Of a stretch of 64,000 nucleotides of DNA, positions 10,583-20,665 are shown piece by piece. Below the pieces are notes generated by a model, which was not told the DNA's origin, did no database searches, and worked only from the letters and a program-made list of their open reading frames with translations. A program made the position numbers and the translations under genes. The DNA is from Bacteroidales bacterium (GTDB lineage Bacteria > Bacteroidota > Bacteroidia > Bacteroidales > JAGOPY01), in contig JAGOPY010000001.1 in the NCBI GenBank assembly GCA_017991835.1, forward strand, positions 83,892-147,891, written 5' to 3'. How positions within the stretch are numbered: position 1 is the stretch's first letter; each line of letters starts with the position of its first letter.

Positions 10583-11269
10583 ATGAACGCAACGACTACC
10601 ACCCTGAACTTTACAGAATCCGAAAGCATTCTGACTCCGCTTCTTAATTTGGTTGACCGCAGGCAAACATCAACCCGGGGGCATAAAATCGTTTATACCA
10701 ATGAAGCCATCATTTATGGCCTGAAGGCCCGGGATGAAAAGGTGATCAGTTATATCTACAAGCAATCGTATGCACAGGTGAGGTTTTTTATCACCTCCAA
10801 CAACGGCACGGTGATGGATGCAGAAGATATTTTCCAGGACGCGCTGGTGCTCATCTATAAAAACATCGCCTCAGAAAAATTCGTATTGACCTGTTCCTTC
10901 AGCACTTACCTGTTTTCGATCTGCAGGCACCTCTGGCTTCAAAAACTGAACAGGAACCTGAGAAATGTAAGCATTGATGATAACATGACCAGTTGTGATC
11001 CTTTTGAAGATGAAGAAAAGCTGAAAGATCATTTGATGGAATCGGAGAAATACCGCCTGTTTCAAAAGCACTTCAACAGGCTCAAAGCCGGGGAGCAAAA
11101 AATACTGAAACTCTATATGAGCAAGACCCACGGGCGGGAGGTGGCGTCGATCATGGGTTACAAGTCGGATAAATACGCAAAATACCGTAAATACGTCATT
11201 AAAGAAAAACTGAAGGCTATGATCATGAGTGATGAACTTTATGATAAAGTCTGCAGCCTTAATAATTAA
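10583..11269 (+). CDS. Sigma-70 family (ECF-like) RNA polymerase sigma factor
   Basis: About 228 aa from the ATG at 10583; an upstream in-frame start at 10526 adds 19 low-complexity residues and is less likely. Region 2 is seen at about residues 45-130, with the core-binding stretch DAEDIFQDALVLIYKN and an aromatic-rich region 2.4-like part (FSTYLFSICRHLWLQKLNR). A region 4-like helical part follows (LKAGEQKILKLYMSKTHGREVASIMGYKSDKYAKYRKYV). This pattern is common in Bacteroidota ECF-like factors. No anti-sigma gene is adjacent. A strong terminator lies 70 bp downstream, so it is probably monocistronic. Its target genes could include the secreted-protein block that follows, but nothing in the sequence proves that. 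Confidence 0.8.
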   Translation: MNATTTTLNFTESESILTPLLNLVDRRQTSTRGHKIVYTNEAIIYGLKARDEKVISYIYKQSYAQVRFFITSNNGTVMDAEDIFQDALVLIYKNIASEKFVLTCSFSTYLFSICRHLWLQKLNRNLRNVSIDDNMTSCDPFEDEEKLKDHLMESEKYRLFQKHFNRLKAGEQKILKLYMSKTHGREVASIMGYKSDKYAKYRKYVIKEKLKAMIMSDELYDKVCSLNN

Positions 11270-11339
11270 TAATTAGTAGTGCATAATATTTAAAAAACTC
11301 TTTTCATAATTTTTTTAAGTATTTGTTTTCAATTCACGT

Positions 11340-11370
11340 GGCTGTTCATTCATTTGAACAGCCTTTTTTT
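11340..11370 (+). terminator. Intrinsic terminator
   Basis: Perfect 9-bp stem GGCTGTTCA / TGAACAGCC with a 6-nt loop followed by seven T. It closes the sigma-factor transcription unit. Confidence 0.85.
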
Positions 11371-11374
11371 ATTA

Positions 11375-11541
11375 CCGACGAGTGTCCCGTCGGTTCTTAG
11401 AAAGATTCTCTTCCGACGACTGAAGCCGTCGGTTCTATTTTTTTTGGAACCAACGGCTTTAGTCGTTGGAGCACGATCACCATCAACCGACGGATTTACC
11501 CGTCGGAGCACCAAACATTCACCGACGACTAAACCCGTCGG
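11375..11541. repeat. Cluster of five short palindromes of the CCGACG...CGTCGG family
   Basis: Five copies of a roughly 20-bp imperfect palindrome lie at 11375-11393, 11413-11432, 11450-11469, 11487-11506 and 11522-11541. Arms are CCGACG and CGTCGG (CCAACG/CGTTGG in the third, a compensated change that keeps pairing) around a 7-8 nt variable loop. Two more copies lie at 14720 and 38558. With the terminator before and the operator-like palindrome after, these fill the 11270-11653 gap; no gene is seen there. They resemble REP-type elements; no REP-associated transposase is in the window. Confidence 0.8.
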
Positions 11542-11592
11542 AGTATCGAAAAAAACCGGTTAGACGGACTTTTGAGATGGCCTCTTTCTTAA

Positions 11593-11637
11593 TTTCGACA
11601 ATCTATGTCGAAAAAGGCAAAATTTATATTATCTTCG
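11593..11637 (+). promoter_or_regulatory. Candidate operator and promoter for the secreted-protein block
   Basis: TTTCGACA and TGTCGAAA form a perfect 8-5-8 inverted repeat at 11593-11613. A -7-like element TATCTTCG (one mismatch to TAnnTTTG) is at 11630-11637, so the palindrome would overlap the -33 region. The ATG used for the first large protein is 50 bp downstream. A repressor or activator site is inferred. Confidence 0.45.
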
Positions 11638-11686
11638 TAACCCTTTTCCATTTTTGCCAGTAAACAAGCTAACCAGACCTTGTCGA

Positions 11687-14683
11687 ATGAAGGCTGTTAT
11701 TTTTTTGCCCTTGTCTTTACTGCTCCTGCTGCCGGGATCCCTTTCCGGACAGACGGAACCCGTTTATCCTTCTTTGATCGTGACCGGCGAGTACCTGGGT
11801 CTGACTCCGCCGCTTCGTGATCTGCCGGCCATTTCGGAAATGGAGACAATGAAAATGAGGAATGATGCCGCCGGGAAGATCCTCAACAGCCGTTTGCGCA
11901 CCCGGTCGTATCCATATGCCGATCAGGCTTTCCCGAAAGGTGCTGATCCGGTATGGCAAAAAGCCTCCGGTACGCGGAATTCGGATCGTGCCCCCGACCT
12001 CAATATCTCCGGCCAGGATTCGCCCTTTTATCCATCCGATCCCACCGGGGCGGCAGGTCCCGGCCATTACATGCAAGCTGTTAATGCCGCCTATACTATT
12101 TATGACAAGAACGGCGTTCTGCTGGCCGGTCCGACCGCCCTCAACACCCTTTTCGAAGGGGTCGCGGGTTCGGAATGCAACAGTGGCGACCCGATCGTCC
12201 TTTACGACGAACAGGCCGGACGGTGGCTCGTCGCCGAGTTTTCCATCTGCGGCGTCAACGACTTTGTGCTTATCGCCATTTCCACCACCAGTGATCCGAC
12301 CGGCGCCTGGCACAAATATTCGTTCGATGTCGACGATATCCCCGATTACGAAAAATTCGGCATCTGGCGCGACGGATATTACATGGGCATCAATAATGCA
12401 GTGGGAAACGATATTTATGTATTTGAAAGATCACAGATGCTTATCGGTGGGGAAGCCGTTGCGGTAGCATTTAACAATCCCTGGAGGCCTGCAACAATGG
12501 ATGGGTTCATGTGCGTCCCGCCGTTGGATAACGACGGTGATTTTGCACCGGAAGGGGAACCGGGTCTGTTTATCACCATCAACGACGACGCTATCAGCGG
12601 GGGCAGCGACCAGCTCTGGATCTATGAGCTGAGCGTAAACTGGGCGCAACCCGGGGCTTCGACATTTATCAGAGCGCAGCAATTGTCTGTCGCCCCTTTC
12701 GACTCCAACTTCGGCAGCACCTGGGAAAACATTTCTCAATACGGGACCACACGCAAGCTCGACGCGGTGCCGCAGGTCATTATGAACCCTCCCCAGTACA
12801 GGAATTTCGGAACGTATGAAACGATCGTATGTTGTCATACAGTCGATGTCGATAATTCAGATCATGCCGGGGTGCGCTGGTACGAGCTGCGCAGGGCAGG
12901 CGGAGGCGCCTGGTCGGTCAGGCAGCAGGGCACCTATGCCCCGGATGAGCACTCCCGCTGGATGGGGTCGATCATGATGAACGGTATGCACCAGATAGCG
13001 CTGGGATACAGCATTTCGGGCAGCAACCTGCATCCGGGCATACGTTACTGCGGACAATCCGAGGCCGCCAACCTGGTGGCCGGTTCGGTCCTGGATATCG
13101 CCGAAGACACCATCCACCATGGCCAGTACTCCCAGCTAAATATTAATCGCTGGGGCGATTATGCCGCCATGCAGGTCGATCCCTCCGATGACATGACCTT
13201 TTGGTTCACCTCGGGATATGTCGGCCCCAGTGGCGCCAGGAAAACCATGGTCTCCAGCTTTAATTTCGGCACCATCCCCCTGGAGGCAGATTTCAAAGCC
13301 TCGGATACCACCCCTTCGCCCGAAACTGCCGTGCTTTTTAACGATTACTCCCTGGGAAATGTCAGGAACTGGCAATGGAACTTCTCCCCCAATACCATAA
13401 CCTACCTTAACGGAACCGACTCTACCTCCCGGTACCCGGCCATTCTTTTCAATAATTCCGGATATTATTCCGTATCCCTGACGGTGTCCGACTCCTTAAC
13501 CGATGATACGGAAATGAAATCCGATTATATCTTTGCCTATACCCCCGGATTATGGAAAGGAATTGAATCCGGTGAATGGAACAATATCGTCAACTGGGAT
13601 GGCGGAAAGGCCACCACATCATCTACGAATGTGGTGATACCACCGGATGCTTACCACTGGCCCGAATATACCGGGAATTTTGTGATCGGAACCCATTGCT
13701 CCGGTCTTTCAATGGATAATTCATCCGAAATGAATATCTCCGGCAGTTTGACCATAAACCCAGGCAATGTCCTGACAATGAATGAGAACGCAATCCTGAA
13801 GATCGGGGGAAGCTGGATAAATAACGGCGCTTTCAACCCGGGCAACAGTACCGTATCGTTTATCGGACCAGGCCCGCTGGCCATCGCTTCCACACTCAAT
13901 CCCAACAATATCACAGATTATGTCAGATCAACCTTTCCAAAGGAGATGAATTACCTTGTAAATGGAATTACCGGTCCGTCGGGTGATGACAAATGGGAAA
14001 ATGTTCCCCTCGGGTTTACGTTTAAATTTGCAGGGAATAATTACACCTCCGCCCGGTTGTCGACCAACGGCTGGCTCTCGCTGAACCTGTCGGGTAACCT
14101 GGGATATAACAACAACTACCTGTTCACATCCTCTGTGCCGAATTGTGCCATTGCCGCCTGGTGGGACGACCTTTACGACGACGCGGTCAGCAGCGTGAAT
14201 TACCTGACCGAAGGCAGCGAGCCGAACCGTGTTTTCACCGCTGAGTGGAATAGGCTTAAACCTTACATGGATAACAGCGTTACGGCGCGGATCAGCTTCC
14301 AGGTCAAATTATACGAAACATCAAACATCATTGAATTCCACTATGGAAACGCTGAGCCCGGGACGCATAGCAGTTATGAAAGCGCTTCGATCGGGATCGA
14401 AGATCACATGGGCGGTCCCGGGCATTTCAAAGAAGCCACCACCGGGTCCACCACAACCGGGGTCACCAGCCTGTCTTCCTTAACCCAATGGCAGCTGACC
14501 AACTACCGCTTTGCTCCGGCCGATCTGACACAACGATTTAATAACGTGATCCTGAGCAACCCGGAAGGAATCCTGAATTTCACGACCGATACCGAGATCG
14601 ACGGATTCTTTGAACTTCATCCGGGCGCATCCACCATCATCAATACCGGCAAAACCCTGAAGGTCAGAGGGAATCTGGAGTAG
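11687..14683 (+). CDS. Large secreted modular protein A
   Basis: 998 aa from the ATG at 11687, which gives a clean signal peptide (MKAVIFLPLSLLLLLPGS, cleavage near SLSGQ); a TTG at 11654 would add a polar tail and is rejected. Residues about 60-525 form a conserved propeller-like module (GPGHYMQAVNAAYTIYD, GDPIVLYDEQ, DDIPDYEKFGIW, GSDQLWIYEL) that recurs in two other genes here. A PKD-like domain follows at about 530-615, then a beta-solenoid-like segment starting TPGLWKGIESGEWNN, and a nidogen-like segment at about 770-935 (NGWLSLNL, AWWDDLYDD, EFHYGNAEPGTHS). There is no T9SS sorting domain at the C-terminus. Probably exported; ligand unknown. It ends with TAG, which shows TAG acts as a stop in this genome. 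Confidence 0.85.
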   Translation: MKAVIFLPLSLLLLLPGSLSGQTEPVYPSLIVTGEYLGLTPPLRDLPAISEMETMKMRNDAAGKILNSRLRTRSYPYADQAFPKGADPVWQKASGTRNSDRAPDLNISGQDSPFYPSDPTGAAGPGHYMQAVNAAYTIYDKNGVLLAGPTALNTLFEGVAGSECNSGDPIVLYDEQAGRWLVAEFSICGVNDFVLIAISTTSDPTGAWHKYSFDVDDIPDYEKFGIWRDGYYMGINNAVGNDIYVFERSQMLIGGEAVAVAFNNPWRPATMDGFMCVPPLDNDGDFAPEGEPGLFITINDDAISGGSDQLWIYELSVNWAQPGASTFIRAQQLSVAPFDSNFGSTWENISQYGTTRKLDAVPQVIMNPPQYRNFGTYETIVCCHTVDVDNSDHAGVRWYELRRAGGGAWSVRQQGTYAPDEHSRWMGSIMMNGMHQIALGYSISGSNLHPGIRYCGQSEAANLVAGSVLDIAEDTIHHGQYSQLNINRWGDYAAMQVDPSDDMTFWFTSGYVGPSGARKTMVSSFNFGTIPLEADFKASDTTPSPETAVLFNDYSLGNVRNWQWNFSPNTITYLNGTDSTSRYPAILFNNSGYYSVSLTVSDSLTDDTEMKSDYIFAYTPGLWKGIESGEWNNIVNWDGGKATTSSTNVVIPPDAYHWPEYTGNFVIGTHCSGLSMDNSSEMNISGSLTINPGNVLTMNENAILKIGGSWINNGAFNPGNSTVSFIGPGPLAIASTLNPNNITDYVRSTFPKEMNYLVNGITGPSGDDKWENVPLGFTFKFAGNNYTSARLSTNGWLSLNLSGNLGYNNNYLFTSSVPNCAIAAWWDDLYDDAVSSVNYLTEGSEPNRVFTAEWNRLKPYMDNSVTARISFQVKLYETSNIIEFHYGNAEPGTHSSYESASIGIEDHMGGPGHFKEATTGSTTTGVTSLSSLTQWQLTNYRFAPADLTQRFNNVILSNPEGILNFTTDTEIDGFFELHPGASTIINTGKTLKVRGNLE

Positions 14684-14719
14684 GCTTTTTGTTTATCCCC
14701 TGCACCGACTCTTGCATAA

Positions 14720-14739
14720 CCGATGGGTTTACTCGTCGG
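14720..14739. repeat. Palindrome of the CCGACG...CGTCGG family
   Basis: CCGATG and CGTCGG arms around an 8-nt loop, directly upstream of a -7-like promoter element. Same family as the five-copy cluster at 11375. Confidence 0.7.
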
Positions 14740-14757
14740 AAGAGAAACTTTTGATTG

Positions 14758-14765
14758 TATTTTTG
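14758..14765 (+). promoter_or_regulatory. Bacteroidota -7 promoter element
   Basis: TATTTTTG matches TAnnTTTG and lies 47 bp before the ATG of secreted protein B. No clear -33 TTTG is seen; the palindrome at 14720-14739 occupies that region. Confidence 0.45.
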
Positions 14766-14812
14766 CATAAAATTCTGCCATCACTTAACTCAATCTGATT
14801 AACTCTGGTCGT

Positions 14813-17800
14813 ATGAGGAAAATTGCGCTGATCATTTTAACTGCACTCAGTTTTTCTTTATTTACATTTCCGTCTGTAGCCCAGGATGAACCTGTCAGCC
14901 CGGGGCTTATCATCACCGGGGTGTACCATGGCGAAACGCCTCCCCTCCGTGATTTACCGGTATTAACCGAGGCCGACTGGCAGGCGATGGAAGAAGAAGC
15001 GGCACAAAAGATGCTGAACCCCAAACTGCGGACCCGTTCTTATCCTTATGCCGCCACCGCCCTGCCCAAAGGCCCCGATCCGGTGTGGCAGCAGGAGATG
15101 CCGGCCATACGGGAAACGGTAACTACACTGGCAAACTTCGAAGGACAACAGTCTTCCTATTGGCCCCCGGATTGCAATGGTACCGCAGGCCCCAATCATT
15201 ATATGCAAACCATTAATTCCGTTTATGCTATTTATGATAAAACGGGGACGCTGGTAGCTGGCCCCTCCAACCTCAACACCCTGTTTTCAGGAGTTACCGG
15301 CTCGAGTTGCAACGACGGCGATCCGATCATTCTTTATGATGAGCAAGCCGAACGGTGGCTTATAGCGGAGTTTTCCATTTGCGGGTCCAATGATTATATG
15401 CTGGTTGCCGTGTCAACCACTAACGATCCGACAGGCACCTGGCACAAATATTCGTTCGACGTTGATGATATGCCAGATTATGAAAAACTGGGCATATGGC
15501 AGGATGGGTATTATATGGGGACGAATACAGCCGGGGCCGGCAAGAAAGACATTTATGTTTTCGAGCGGTCAAAGATGCTGCAGGGACTTACGGCCCAGAT
15601 GGTAGGGTTTGACAATCCCTGGCGGCCGACAACGGTCGACGGGTTCATGTGCGTTCCGCCGCTGGATAACGACGGCACTTTTGCCCCGACCGGCGAGCCC
15701 GGATTGTTCATTACGATCAACGACGATGCCATCGGGGGCGGCAGCGATCAGCTCTGGATCTATGAACTGGATGTCGATTGGGTGACGCCGGCCAATTCGA
15801 CTTTTACGCGTGTACAACAGTTGAATGTGGCTGCATTCGACAGTAATTTCGGCACCAACTGGGACAATATCAAGCAATTGGGAACCTCCCAGGAACTCGA
15901 CGGCATCCCCCAGGTAATCATGAACCCGCCGCAATACCGGAACTTTGGGAGTTATGAAACAATTGTCTGCTGTCATACCGTCGATGTCGATAATACCGAC
16001 CATGCCGGGATCCGGTGGTACGAACTGCGGAGGGTAAGCAGTGGAAACTGGACCGTCAGGCAGCAGGGCACCTATGCCCCCGACAGCCATTCACGCTGGA
16101 TGGGAAGCATTATGCTGAACGGGCAGAATGAGATCGGGCTGGGGTATTCTGTCTCCAGCACAACCATGTATCCGGCGATCCGTTATTGCGGTCAATCGTC
16201 GTCAAATTATAATTCCGCATCAGGAGTTCTGGATATCGCAGAACAGTCGGTTCAGGCCGGGGTTACCTACCAGTCAACCTATAACCGATGGGGCGATTAT
16301 GCAGCCATGCAGGTGGATCCTACCGATGACGATGCCTTCTGGTTTACCAGCCAGTACCCCGGTACAGGCGGAACAAGAAAAACCAGGGTCGTCGGCTTTG
16401 TCATCGGGCCGGTAGCGCTTAATGCCAACTTTTCCGCCGGTAATACAACTCCTGTGCCCAATACAACAGTGCTTTTTAATGATTTGTCGACCGGCGGGGC
16501 AACCTCCTGGACATGGAGCTTCACACCCAATACGGTCACATATATGAACAGCACAAGTTCTGCCTCACAGAATCCCCAGGTTTCTTTCAACCAGTCGGGA
16601 TATTATTCGGTTTCACTTACCGTATCCAATGGCAGTACAAACGATACGGAAACCAAGCCCAACTACATATTTGCCTATACCCCGGGCTTATGGACCGGGG
16701 CCACTTCCGCCGACTGGAACACGGCTTCCAATTGGGATGGCGGTATCTTACCCACATCTAATTCCAACATAACTTTTCCCCCTTCGGCGCCTAACCTGCC
16801 TTTGTTCAGCGGCGACTTTACAGTTGGTGTTAATTGCAACAACCTGACCTTCAATTCTTCTTCAGAGCTGATAGTCACAGGCAATTTTACTATAAATCCG
16901 GGTGAGACGGTCAATATGACTGCCGGCGGAACATTGATAGTCGGCGGCAACTGGACCAACAACGGGACTTTCAATGCCGGAACCGGAACAGTCAGGCTCA
17001 ACGGGACCGGAGCAATCTCGGTTGCAAACACTCAATCCACATTGGACATAACCGCATACAACCTTTCGACATTTTCAAAAAGTATGACGGCATTAACGGG
17101 GGCCACGACCGGCCCGACCGGTGACGATGGCTATGCCAATGTCCCTGTGGGATTTAATTTTAATTATTGCGGCAATAATTACAGCACGATCACCCTCAGC
17201 ACCAACGGCTGGATTGCTTTTACCCTGGCAACGGTCACAGGCCATGACAATGCAGCGCTCTTTACGAATACATTGCCGAATGCTACGGTTGCGGCCTGGT
17301 GGGACGACCTGTCCGATGATATTACAAGTGTTGTTTATTATAAAACCGAAGGTGTTGCCCCTAACCGGATTTTTACTGCCGAATGGAATCGGGTGTTGAC
17401 TTACTATACCGGAGCAAGTGCAAGGATCAGCTACCAGACGAAACTGTTCAAGACGAGCAACAAGATCGAATTTCATTATGGGACAGCCGAGTCGGGAACT
17501 CATTCGGGCAGCGAAAGCGCCTCTATCGGGGTGGAAGATGCGACCGGGGGATCAGGCCATTTTAAAGAAGCGACAACCGGATCAACGACAACCGGCGTGA
17601 CTAACCTGGTGAGCCCCGGTACCTGGCCAGCGGTAAACTATCGTTACTTACGTCCGGAAACAACTCTCACCTTCTCCAATATCATTATCAATAACACGGG
17701 CGGGAATGTGAACTTTTCCAATAATACCAATGTTACCGGTAATTTCCTGGTGATGCCTGGCGGATCTTTTACCGTTAGCACAGGGAAAACGCTCAATGTC

Positions 17801-17821
17801 CAGGGAACATCGATAGAATAA
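14813..17821 (+). CDS. Large secreted modular protein B, paralogue of A
   Basis: 1002 aa with signal peptide (MRKIALIILTALSFSLFTFP, cleavage near SVAQD). It has the same order of parts as protein A and is collinear along its length: propeller-like module to about residue 530 (GPNHYMQTINSVYAIYD, GDPIILYDEQAERW, DDMPDYEKLGIW, GGSDQLWIYEL), PKD-like domain about 536-620, solenoid-like segment from GLWTGATSADWN, nidogen-like segment about 780-950 (STNGWIAFTL, AAWWDDLSDD, EFHYGTAESGTHS). It ends with a strand motif (STGKTLNVQG) close to that of A, and likewise lacks a T9SS sorting domain. A tandem duplication is evident. Function unknown; an extracellular adhesive or ligand-binding role is inferred from the domain types. 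Confidence 0.85.
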   Translation: MRKIALIILTALSFSLFTFPSVAQDEPVSPGLIITGVYHGETPPLRDLPVLTEADWQAMEEEAAQKMLNPKLRTRSYPYAATALPKGPDPVWQQEMPAIRETVTTLANFEGQQSSYWPPDCNGTAGPNHYMQTINSVYAIYDKTGTLVAGPSNLNTLFSGVTGSSCNDGDPIILYDEQAERWLIAEFSICGSNDYMLVAVSTTNDPTGTWHKYSFDVDDMPDYEKLGIWQDGYYMGTNTAGAGKKDIYVFERSKMLQGLTAQMVGFDNPWRPTTVDGFMCVPPLDNDGTFAPTGEPGLFITINDDAIGGGSDQLWIYELDVDWVTPANSTFTRVQQLNVAAFDSNFGTNWDNIKQLGTSQELDGIPQVIMNPPQYRNFGSYETIVCCHTVDVDNTDHAGIRWYELRRVSSGNWTVRQQGTYAPDSHSRWMGSIMLNGQNEIGLGYSVSSTTMYPAIRYCGQSSSNYNSASGVLDIAEQSVQAGVTYQSTYNRWGDYAAMQVDPTDDDAFWFTSQYPGTGGTRKTRVVGFVIGPVALNANFSAGNTTPVPNTTVLFNDLSTGGATSWTWSFTPNTVTYMNSTSSASQNPQVSFNQSGYYSVSLTVSNGSTNDTETKPNYIFAYTPGLWTGATSADWNTASNWDGGILPTSNSNITFPPSAPNLPLFSGDFTVGVNCNNLTFNSSSELIVTGNFTINPGETVNMTAGGTLIVGGNWTNNGTFNAGTGTVRLNGTGAISVANTQSTLDITAYNLSTFSKSMTALTGATTGPTGDDGYANVPVGFNFNYCGNNYSTITLSTNGWIAFTLATVTGHDNAALFTNTLPNATVAAWWDDLSDDITSVVYYKTEGVAPNRIFTAEWNRVLTYYTGASARISYQTKLFKTSNKIEFHYGTAESGTHSGSESASIGVEDATGGSGHFKEATTGSTTTGVTNLVSPGTWPAVNYRYLRPETTLTFSNIIINNTGGNVNFSNNTNVTGNFLVMPGGSFTVSTGKTLNVQGTSIE

Positions 17822-17900
17822 GCCTCTTCTGATATCCGGCATAAAAAAAACCGGCATAACATAACTATTTCCGTTTTTTTTCCGTAAAAATGAACGTCAA

Positions 17901-17933
17901 TCATTTAAGGTGGTGCTATATTACCTTAAGTGA
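17901..17933. repeat. Hairpin between secreted-protein genes
   Basis: TCATTTAAGGT and ACCTTAAGTGA pair (10 of 11) around an 11-nt loop, 60 bp upstream of the next start codon. No T-run follows, so it may be a regulatory or mRNA-stability element rather than a terminator. Confidence 0.5.
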
Positions 17934-17992
17934 TTAAAAGTATTAATGGATAATCCCATTTTTCATCCTAAAAGAACTAAAAACCATATCAA

Positions 17993-20641
17993 ATGAAAAA
18001 AAATTTGCTCTTTTTTGTTTTTTTCATCGCTTTCGCGTCCTTGTCCTGGTCACAGGTAGTATCGACCATATCCGGAGTTACCATTTGCACAGGGCCTTCC
18101 ACCGTTGATGTCCCGGTTAAAGTGTCATCCTTTACGGCTGTTGGCAGCATAACGCTCAAACTGTCGCACACCCCGTCGGAACTCTCCTCGCCCTCCGTCA
18201 TCTACAAAGATCCGGGTCTGGATGCCTGGGGCACCTTCTCCATCAATACCAGTACACCCGGCACCATCCTCATTTCGGCTTTCGATCCCTGCACAGTACC
18301 TACCTGCTCCGGCTTGACACTGGCTAACAACACTACCCTCTTTACTCTCCGCTTTACGATCGGGGCCATCACATCGCCGGCGGTGATCAGTTTTGTTGAA
18401 AATGCCCAGGGAACCTCCTGCGAATATGGCGGAACTCCCCCTCTCTATACACCCTTTACCGATACGCCGGCCAATACATACTATATCAACGGCAGCGTGA
18501 CTATTGTCGCCGATCCGTTGGCGCCCGGCATCACAAAAAATCCATCCGACGCCAATGTCTGCGCCGGACAGAATCTCACTGTTTCTATCTCCTCCGGGAG
18601 CGGCGGTACCGGGAATATTGCCGATGAGTACCGCTATACGACCAATAACGGCACCAACTGGTCGGCCTGGTCGGCCTCTGTCCCGTCATTCGCCGGGATT
18701 GCCGGTACTAATAAAATCCAGAGCCGCAGAACAGCCGACGGCACCGGATGCACCGAATCAACCTACAACGAGGTTTCGTGGAATGTTGTTGCCGATCCGG
18801 TAGCGCCCGGGATCACCAAAAGCCCCGCCGACGCCACCGTTTGCGCAGGCCAGAACCTTACGGTTACCATCTCTTCGGGTACGGGCGGAACCGGTACCGT
18901 GGCCGACGAATACCGCTACAGCACCAACAATGGCACGGACTGGTCGGGCTGGTCCGTATCGGTTCCATCCTTTGCCGCGGTTACGGGAACCAGCAAGATC
19001 CAGAGCCGGAGGACAGCGACCGGCACCGGTTGTGATGCATCCGGAATCAATGAAGTCTCCTGGACGGTCGTTGCCGACCCGGTAGCGCCCGGCCTGACAA
19101 AGAACCCTGCAACAGCTTCCGTCTGTGCCGGTGAAACGCTGACCGTATCCATCACCTCCGGCAGCGGAGGGGCCGGTACCACCGCCGATGAATACCGTTA
19201 TACAACCAACAATGGCGCCAACTGGTCGGACTGGTCGGCCTCAGTGCCCTCCTTCGCAGGCGTTGCCGGTACAAATAAAATACAGAGCCGCAGGACAGCA
19301 ACCGGAACCGGATGCGACGAATCATCCTATAACGAGGTGTCGTGGACCGTCAATGCAAAGCAAAAGATCAGCGGGACCTTCAGTTATCACCATAGCTCCG
19401 GCGATCTTGTCCTGTCAGGCGCCGATATCACCGTCAACCTTTATAAATCAAGCGACGTTACCCATTCCACCCTGCTCGGATCCGATGTCACCGATGCTTC
19501 CGGCTATTACGAGTTCCCCGCCAACTGTCCCGATTGCGATTACGATATCGTGGCCACTTCAACCCATTCGACAGATGGCGCTGTCAATACCACCGATGCC
19601 GCCCAGGCCAACTACTGGGGCCCGAACCCGTATTCGATCCAAAAAGTTCGCTTCCACGCCGGGGATGTCGCCGGCCCCGACCTCTTCGTCGGAAGTACGG
19701 ATGCCATCCGCATCCAGGCCAACTTCGTCAACGGGACAGCTTTCGATAAAGCAGCCTGGACCTTCTGGAGAAGCGGCTTTTCGATCCTTCATAATCCGCT
19801 TGAAGAAGAACCCGAATACACCGAATACTACACAAAGGTCTCCCTGCCCGTTGGAAGCGATGCCAGTGCCAACATGTACGGCCTGGTCACCGGCGACTTT
19901 AACCGGAGCTTCAATCCGAATATTACGAAAGCAGCCAGCGCCAGCCTCGACCTGGTTTACTCCGGGATCATCCGGGCAGACCGGGAGCAGGAAATCGACC
20001 TGCCGCTGCGGATCGCCAAAGCGGCAACCCTCGGGGCCATCTCACTGGTGATGGAGATCCCATCAGATCTGGTTGAAATCAAGAATGTCGCAACCGAAGG
20101 GACAGGCGGTCAGCTCTCCTGGGCTGTCACCGGAAATGAACTGCGGATCGGGTGGCACTCGCCTGTACCGTTGGTCCTCGGGCCCGATGGAATCGTGGCG
20201 ACACTAAAACTTCGAACGACATCAGCCTTTACCCCGGGTAACAGTATACGGATCAGACTGGCTTCCGATCCACGGAATGAACTGGCCGATGAAATGTATG
20301 AGGTCATTGGCAATGCCCTCCTGGCTATCGATGCCATTGAGGCCGCACCGACCGGAGTGGACGATCCGCAAATGAACGGGTTCTTTACCTGTTACCCGAA
20401 CCCTTCGACAGATGGTATCATTTTTTCATATTCCATCCCGGAAAATGGACATGTGACACTGGAGATCTTCAGCATAATCGGTAAAAAAGAGGTTACTGTA
20501 ATTGAACAGGTTCAGCCGGCAGGGAACCACCGGATCAACACCGGCCATTTGAACCTGGCTAATGGTATCTACACAGCCAGGCTGACATTCAAAGCCGCAG
20601 GACATGAGTTTTCACAGACTTTAAAAATAATCCGGAACTAA
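17993..20641 (+). CDS. Secreted cohesin/dockerin-like protein with three 94-aa repeats and T9SS sorting domain
   Basis: 882 aa. Signal peptide (MKKNLLFFVFFIAFASLSWS), a cohesin-like beta-sandwich at about 22-165, then three tandem repeats of 94 aa at about 172-453, each running from ADPxAPGxTKxP through VCAG(Q/E), YRYxTNNGxxWSxWSxSVPSFA and KIQSRRTAxGTGC. Next come an SdrD-like linker (ISGTFSYHHSSG), a dockerin-like pair of acidic motifs (GAVNTTDAAQANYWG; GSTDAIRIQANF; TGDFNRSFNPN), a second cohesin-like region at about 655-775, and a T9SS type A sorting domain (CYPNPSTDGIIFSYSIPENG ... LKIIRN). It should be exported by T9SS and anchored or released at the surface. Cohesin and dockerin assignments are by pattern, not by search. 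Confidence 0.85.
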   Translation: MKKNLLFFVFFIAFASLSWSQVVSTISGVTICTGPSTVDVPVKVSSFTAVGSITLKLSHTPSELSSPSVIYKDPGLDAWGTFSINTSTPGTILISAFDPCTVPTCSGLTLANNTTLFTLRFTIGAITSPAVISFVENAQGTSCEYGGTPPLYTPFTDTPANTYYINGSVTIVADPLAPGITKNPSDANVCAGQNLTVSISSGSGGTGNIADEYRYTTNNGTNWSAWSASVPSFAGIAGTNKIQSRRTADGTGCTESTYNEVSWNVVADPVAPGITKSPADATVCAGQNLTVTISSGTGGTGTVADEYRYSTNNGTDWSGWSVSVPSFAAVTGTSKIQSRRTATGTGCDASGINEVSWTVVADPVAPGLTKNPATASVCAGETLTVSITSGSGGAGTTADEYRYTTNNGANWSDWSASVPSFAGVAGTNKIQSRRTATGTGCDESSYNEVSWTVNAKQKISGTFSYHHSSGDLVLSGADITVNLYKSSDVTHSTLLGSDVTDASGYYEFPANCPDCDYDIVATSTHSTDGAVNTTDAAQANYWGPNPYSIQKVRFHAGDVAGPDLFVGSTDAIRIQANFVNGTAFDKAAWTFWRSGFSILHNPLEEEPEYTEYYTKVSLPVGSDASANMYGLVTGDFNRSFNPNITKAASASLDLVYSGIIRADREQEIDLPLRIAKAATLGAISLVMEIPSDLVEIKNVATEGTGGQLSWAVTGNELRIGWHSPVPLVLGPDGIVATLKLRTTSAFTPGNSIRIRLASDPRNELADEMYEVIGNALLAIDAIEAAPTGVDDPQMNGFFTCYPNPSTDGIIFSYSIPENGHVTLEIFSIIGKKEVTVIEQVQPAGNHRINTGHLNLANGIYTARLTFKAAGHEFSQTLKIIRN

Positions 20642-20665
20642 AAAGTTGGGATTCAGAGAAACCGC

